From the NCBI GenBank assembly GCA_005239435.1, contig ML241305.1, positions 581,289-645,288 on the forward strand: DNA of 64,000 bases, written 5' to 3'. The stretch comes from Halorussus salinisoli. Lineage in GTDB: Archaea > Halobacteriota > Halobacteria > Halobacteriales > Haladaptataceae. How positions within the stretch are numbered: the stretch's first letter is position 1; each line of letters starts with the position of its first letter. Below, one piece after another: positions 60,472 to 64,000 of this stretch. A program made the position numbers and the translations under genes. Below the pieces are notes generated by a model that searched no databases, was not told where the DNA came from, and was given only the letters and a program-made list of their open reading frames with translations.

Positions 60472-61495
60472 CGCCGAGGACCTCCAGCAGGCGGTCGTTC
60501 TCGTCGGGAGTCCGGACCGCGACCCTGACGTGCGAGTCGAGGCCTCGGAAGGTGGTCGCGTCCCGAATCGCGACCTCCCGCTCGCGGGCGCGCCGGACGA
60601 TTTCTTCGGGACTGCACTCGCCGGCGTCCGGGACGCACTCGCTCACGTCGAGCAGGAGGAAGGGGGCTTCGGAGGGGTGGACGTCGAACCGCTCGCCGAG
60701 CGCGTCGGCCATCCGGGCGCGCTCCCGGCGGACGCGCTCGCGGGTCTCGGCGACGAACTCCTCCCGTCGGAGGCAGTGCGCGCCGACCCGGGCCGCGGGC
60801 GTCCCGAGACTCCACGCTCGCCGGGCGGTAGCGAGGTCCGCACCGAGTTGGCCGGTCGCCACTGCGAATCCGGCCCGGAGACCCGGCAACCCGAAGAGTT
60901 TGGTCAGCGAGCGCGCGACCGCGACGCCCTCGGTACCGACGAGCGACGGTCGGTCGGTGAACCCGAGGAACGCCTCGTCGGCGACCAGAAGGGTGTCGCT
61001 CTCTCGGCACTGGGCCGCGAACTCCCGGAGTGCGCCGGGGGCGTAGGCGTCGCCGGTCGGGTTGTTGGGGTTGCAGACCACGGCCGCGGCGTGGGGCCGG
61101 GGGTCGGCGTCGAGCAGTTCGTCGTACGGGACGAACTCGGGTTCCCCGCCCTGCAAGCGAATCTCGCGGGCGTACTCGCCGAAACTGGGGTAGGGGACCA
61201 GCACCGAGTCGCCCGGCGAGACTCGGGCGGCGAACGCGAGTCGGAGTGCCGCGAGGCCGCCCGGCGTGGGAACGACCGCGTCGGGATCGCAGTCCACGAA
61301 GTCGGCCGCCGCGTCTCGAAAGTCTGGGTACTCGTCGTTCGGGTACGACCGGGCCGAATCGAGCGCGTCGGCGTAGACCGACTCGACGCCCTCGGGCGTC
61401 CGGGGGTTGGTGTTCGCGCTGAACTCCAGCAGGTCGGGGTCGTCGCTCCCGCCGTGGGGCACGCGCCCGACCTTCCGGACGCTATCGCGGTCCAT
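60464..61495 (-). CDS. cobD: Threonine-phosphate decarboxylase (CobD-type PLP enzyme)
   Basis: A 343-residue fold-type I aminotransferase-like PLP enzyme that makes aminopropanol phosphate for the cobamide side chain. Motifs: [38 protein letters not shown] and the PLP lysine in [17 protein letters not shown]. The ATG at 61495 starts inside the end of cobT (14-base overlap); an ATG five codons earlier is also in frame. The cobamide-gene context argues for CobD rather than histidinol-phosphate aminotransferase. Confidence 0.9.
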   Translation of the reverse strand: MDRDSVRKVGRVPHGGSDDPDLLEFSANTNPRTPEGVESVYADALDSARSYPNDEYPDFRDAAADFVDCDPDAVVPTPGGLAALRLAFAARVSPGDSVLVPYPSFGEYAREIRLQGGEPEFVPYDELLDADPRPHAAAVVCNPNNPTGDAYAPGALREFAAQCRESDTLLVADEAFLGFTDRPSLVGTEGVAVARSLTKLFGLPGLRAGFAVATGQLGADLATARRAWSLGTPAARVGAHCLRREEFVAETRERVRRERARMADALGERFDVHPSEAPFLLLDVSECVPDAGECSPEEIVRRAREREVAIRDATTFRGLDSHVRVAVRTPDENDRLLEVLGGV

Positions 61496-62507
61496 CGACG
61501 TCCTCCGCATCCATCTTCTCGCCGTCTACCAGTTCGTCGTACACCGACCGAACTCGGTCGCGGACGCGCGCCATCGGAATCCCCTCGCGCTCCGCGAGCG
61601 CCAAGGCACCGCCCATGCCGACGCCCTCCTTGGCCTCTCCGGCGACGTAGCGGGCCATCGCGGGGTGGTCGGTCTCCTCGAATCCGGGGTCGGTGACGGT
61701 GGAGTCGATGTCGAAGTCGACGGTCGCACCGCGGAGGTCGACCGCGGGGTCGTCGGCGACGAACTGGGTCGTGGCGAGCGAGAGCGGCCCGTCGAGTCCG
61801 GCGTGGCGCGCGAGGGCCGCGACCGCGAGCATCTGGGTCCCGCCGGCGAGCGTAATCGCGGTGCCCGACCGGGCGGCCCCGACGACGAACCCCGCGGCGC
61901 TCGCCAGCACCGGGTCGCCCGCCCGTCGGAGCGCCAGACGGGGGTCTCCGGCGGCGTCGCCGGGCTCGAGTCCGCTGGCTTCGAGCGCGTCGGCGACCAC
62001 CTCGCGCTTTCGCTCGATGGGGTTGTCGGGGAGCGACGACGAGACGCCACACTCCTCGCCGAGCGCGGTCAGGACGCCGAGCGCGGTGGTGGTTCCGCCC
62101 GGAATCGTCTCGGCGACGAGGAGTTCTCGGTCGGGAATCTGTCGTCCGAACTCCCGGGCGGCGGCGAAGGCTCCGGGCGCGGTCGGCACGGGGTCGGACT
62201 CCCGAACGTCCTCGCCGGGTCGCGCGCCCACGGTGACGGTCGGCGCGGCGGTGGGTTCGGCGAGTCCGGCGTCCACCACGGTCGTCTCGAAGTCGGCGAG
62301 TTCGCGGACCGCGCGGGTCACGACCGCCGGAGTCGGGCATCCTGACGGACTGACCGGCACGACGGGCGCGCGGACCGGTTGGCCGTATTCGAGGATCTCG
62401 GCGTCGGCGCTCGGCGTGTGGACCATCGCTTCCGGGTCGGCCCCGGCGGCGCTCAGCCCCTCTATTTCGGCGGTTCGGGTCGTCCCGGCGAAGACGACGA
62501 GTCTCAC
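61482..62507 (-). CDS. cobT: Archaeal nicotinate-nucleotide phosphoribosyltransferase-like CobT
   Basis: A 341-residue protein of the archaeal CobT-like family: [67 protein letters not shown] and [10 protein letters not shown]. The family activates the lower-ligand base by transferring ribose phosphate from nicotinate mononucleotide. Its ATG overlaps the stop of cobY by four bases. The glycine-rich loops and the size are normal. Confidence 0.88.
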   Translation of the reverse strand: MRLVVFAGTTRTAEIEGLSAAGADPEAMVHTPSADAEILEYGQPVRAPVVPVSPSGCPTPAVVTRAVRELADFETTVVDAGLAEPTAAPTVTVGARPGEDVRESDPVPTAPGAFAAAREFGRQIPDRELLVAETIPGGTTTALGVLTALGEECGVSSSLPDNPIERKREVVADALEASGLEPGDAAGDPRLALRRAGDPVLASAAGFVVGAARSGTAITLAGGTQMLAVAALARHAGLDGPLSLATTQFVADDPAVDLRGATVDFDIDSTVTDPGFEETDHPAMARYVAGEAKEGVGMGGALALAEREGIPMARVRDRVRSVYDELVDGEKMDAEDVDGPR

Positions 62508-63094
62508 AGCAGACCCTCCGCGAGGTCGGCGTCCGAGAGTCGATTCACGTTCACGGCCAGTCGTGCGTCGTAGGTTTCGTACATGGTTTCGGTGTCGGTT
62601 TCGGCGACGACGTTGACCCCGGTCGGGGCGAGTTCCCGGCCGTCGCGCTCGAAGGCGGTGTCGATACTCGCGCCGAGCGCGCGCTTGAGTGCGGCCGGGA
62701 CGCAGACGGTCAGCGACGGCGGTTCGCGGCCGGGTGCGTCGTCAGGGTCGTCGTAGGCGTCGAGGACCGCGTTCAGCGCGTCGGCGTCGAGGAGGGGCAG
62801 GTCGGCCGCGACCGTCAGAACCGGGGATTCGACCTCGGCGAGTGCGGCCTGCAAGTCCTCGACGTAGCCCTCGCCGGGCGTCTCGACGGTGGTGAGGGAG
62901 CCGCGCTCCTCGGCGAATTCGCGGGTCTCGGGCGCGTGCGGCGAGACGACCGCGTGGGCGGTCTCGACTCGACTCTCGGCGAGCGCGTCGGCGACTCGGG
63001 CGACCATCGGGCGCTCGCCCACCTCGAAGAGGGGTTTCTCGGTCTCGCAGTCGAGACGCGTGCCCCGGCCGCCGCACATCACGAGAGCGTCCAC
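62504..63094 (-). CDS. cobY: Adenosylcobinamide-phosphate guanylyltransferase, archaeal type
   Basis: A 196-residue nucleotidyltransferase. It starts [30 protein letters not shown], the GTP-binding signature, and has [17 protein letters not shown] as the metal-binding segment. CobY replaces the bacterial bifunctional CobU guanylyltransferase; it lacks the kinase function, as is normal in archaea. GTG start, with 16 bases of overlap with cobS upstream. Confidence 0.9.
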   Translation of the reverse strand: MDALVMCGGRGTRLDCETEKPLFEVGERPMVARVADALAESRVETAHAVVSPHAPETREFAEERGSLTTVETPGEGYVEDLQAALAEVESPVLTVAADLPLLDADALNAVLDAYDDPDDAPGREPPSLTVCVPAALKRALGASIDTAFERDGRELAPTGVNVVAETDTETMYETYDARLAVNVNRLSDADLAEGLL

Positions 63095-63825
63095 GCGACC
63101 ACCCCCACGTGCAGGCCCGCGAGTCGGGCGAGTTCGTTCGTCGCGCCGAAGACGTCGCCGTTGACGCCGCCGAGGTTCCGCTCGGCCCACGACAGGAGCG
63201 CGAGCGCGACGGCGACTGCTCCGGCGAGGACGGCGACCGCCGGGACGCCGAGCAGGACGATCGGGGCCGCGACGAGCGCCGGAGCGGCGAGTTCGGTCGG
63301 CGCGTTGTCGGTGAACGCAGAGCCGAGTCCCTCGAAGGCGGGGTCGCCGAGGCAGGCCAGCGCGGCCATCCCGACCTTCGCGCCGACCTCCGCGGCGACG
63401 ACGACCGCGACCGCCGCCACCGGAGGCAGTCGGGCCAGCGCCAGCGCGGCCAGCGCGAGTCCCGCGAGGACGAGACCGAGCGCCAGCACCGCGCCGACGC
63501 CGACCTCGGTGTCCTTCAGCACCGCCCGGCGGTCGTCGGGGTCGCCGTGGACCACCGCGGCGTCGCCGAGGTCCGCCACCCCGTCGGCGTGGTTGATTCC
63601 GGTGACTGCGTAGAGCGCGAGCAGGTAGCCGAACGCGGCGGTCGGGTCCGGAATCGGCCGGAGTTCCGCGGCGACCAGCGGAAGCGCGGCCAGTACGCCC
63701 ACGACCCATCCCGCCAGCGGAAACGCCGCCGGGGTCTCGCGGAAGGCGGTCCACGCCGCCTCGCTCCGGCCGGTCGGAATCCGGGTGAGGAAGCCGAGCG
63801 CACCCTTCGTCGCGGTCAGAGCCAC
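63079..63825 (-). CDS. cobS: Adenosylcobinamide-GDP ribazoletransferase (cobalamin synthase)
   Basis: A 248-residue membrane enzyme with about six or seven helices that joins adenosylcobinamide-GDP to alpha-ribazole (phosphate). It begins VALTATKGALGFLTRIPTGRSEAAW, then YAVTGINHADGVADLGDAAVVHGDPDDRRAVLKDTEVG, the conserved Asp-rich cytoplasmic motif of CobS. The GTG start lies within the last codons of cbiB. All genes of this operon overlap, so expression is coupled. Confidence 0.93.
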   Translation of the reverse strand: MALTATKGALGFLTRIPTGRSEAAWTAFRETPAAFPLAGWVVGVLAALPLVAAELRPIPDPTAAFGYLLALYAVTGINHADGVADLGDAAVVHGDPDDRRAVLKDTEVGVGAVLALGLVLAGLALAALALARLPPVAAVAVVVAAEVGAKVGMAALACLGDPAFEGLGSAFTDNAPTELAAPALVAAPIVLLGVPAVAVLAGAVAVALALLSWAERNLGGVNGDVFGATNELARLAGLHVGVVAWTLS

Positions 63826-64000
63826 GCGACCACCTCCGAGGCGACCGCCGGCGCAACTCCCGCACCGAGGCCCGCGACGGCCAACGACAGTACGCCCGCA
63901 ACCGCGAACGACAGCACGCCCGCGACGGAGACGACTCGGATCCCGGCCCGCGAGGTCTCGACCGAGGGGAGCGCGGCGTCGGGGTTCAGCACGTAGACGC
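63816..64000 (-). CDS. cbiB: CbiB, adenosylcobinamide-phosphate synthase (C-terminal part only)
   Basis: The window cuts this gene; only the last 61 residues are visible. They contain VYVLNPDAALPSVETSRAGIR, a conserved C-terminal CbiB stretch, and a final hydrophobic helix pair ending EVVAWL. CbiB joins the aminopropanol (phosphate) arm to cobyric acid in the membrane. It overlaps the start of cobS by ten bases and is the first visible gene of the leftward operon. Confidence 0.8.
   Translation of the reverse strand, partial: VYVLNPDAALPSVETSRAGIRVVSVAGVLSFAVAGVLSLAVAGLGAGVAPAVASEVVAWL

Overview
The window is chromosome from an extreme halophilic archaeon (class Halobacteria). The evidence is high GC with GC-rich third positions, strongly acidic proteins, haloarchaea-restricted DUF families, Tat-type (RR) signals on substrate-binding proteins, TATA boxes 25-30 bases ahead of leaderless ATG/GTG starts, and an archaeal cobamide set (CobY, CbiZ). 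The genus cannot be fixed from sequence reading alone. No tRNA, rRNA or CRISPR array was seen. DUF numbers are given from memory of the families, not from a search.

Layout. 0.1-4.7 kb: housekeeping genes (DUF192, an HNH-like protein, a VOC protein, GMP synthase subunit A, a small monooxygenase, DUF2070). 5.1-8.5 kb: a tight four-gene envelope operon (DUF4129, DUF7269, DUF58, DUF7519) flanked by two diverged copies, in the same orientation, of an intergenic repeat with a large GC hairpin. 9.1-14.6 kb: hyuA-hyuB and an ABC-2 transporter pair. 15-16.7 kb: small membrane genes with a frameshift and a truncation. 16.7-24.2 kb: an AT-richer island holding an OB-fold DNA-binding protein, a decayed NrS-1-type primase-polymerase and a free-standing, splicing-dead intein/homing endonuclease. 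Both island edges cut host genes. 24.5-25.6 kb: a TrmB-type regulator. 26-28.8 kb: an iron/oxidative-stress group (Rieske protein, two Dps ferritins, two small acidic proteins) with two matching DtxR-like operators. 29.1-30.7 kb: a MinD-type ATPase and partner.

30.9-56.8 kb is a catabolic region. Two complete branched-chain-amino-acid-type ABC importers (30.9-35.8 and 47.1-52.4 kb) bracket or adjoin an acyl-CoA synthetase, hotdog thioesterase, alcohol dehydrogenase, acyl-CoA dehydrogenase, alpha/beta hydrolase, Lrp-like regulator, MaoC hydratase, a 3-hydroxyacyl-CoA dehydrogenase/enoyl-CoA hydratase fusion, an SDR, and a divergent pair made of an APH-type kinase and an ACAD10/11-like acyl-CoA dehydrogenase. 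The last pair, with the synthetase and SDR, resembles the bacterial levulinate/4-hydroxy-acid route (LvaE, LvaD, LvaA, LvaC) and mammalian ACAD10/11. A degraded IS200/IS605-type TnpB element sits inside this region.

57-59.5 kb: an MMPL/RND exporter. 59.8-64 kb: a tightly overlapping cobamide nucleotide-loop and cobinamide-salvage operon (cbiB-cobS-cobY-cobT-cobD-cbiZ), running off the right edge in cbiB.
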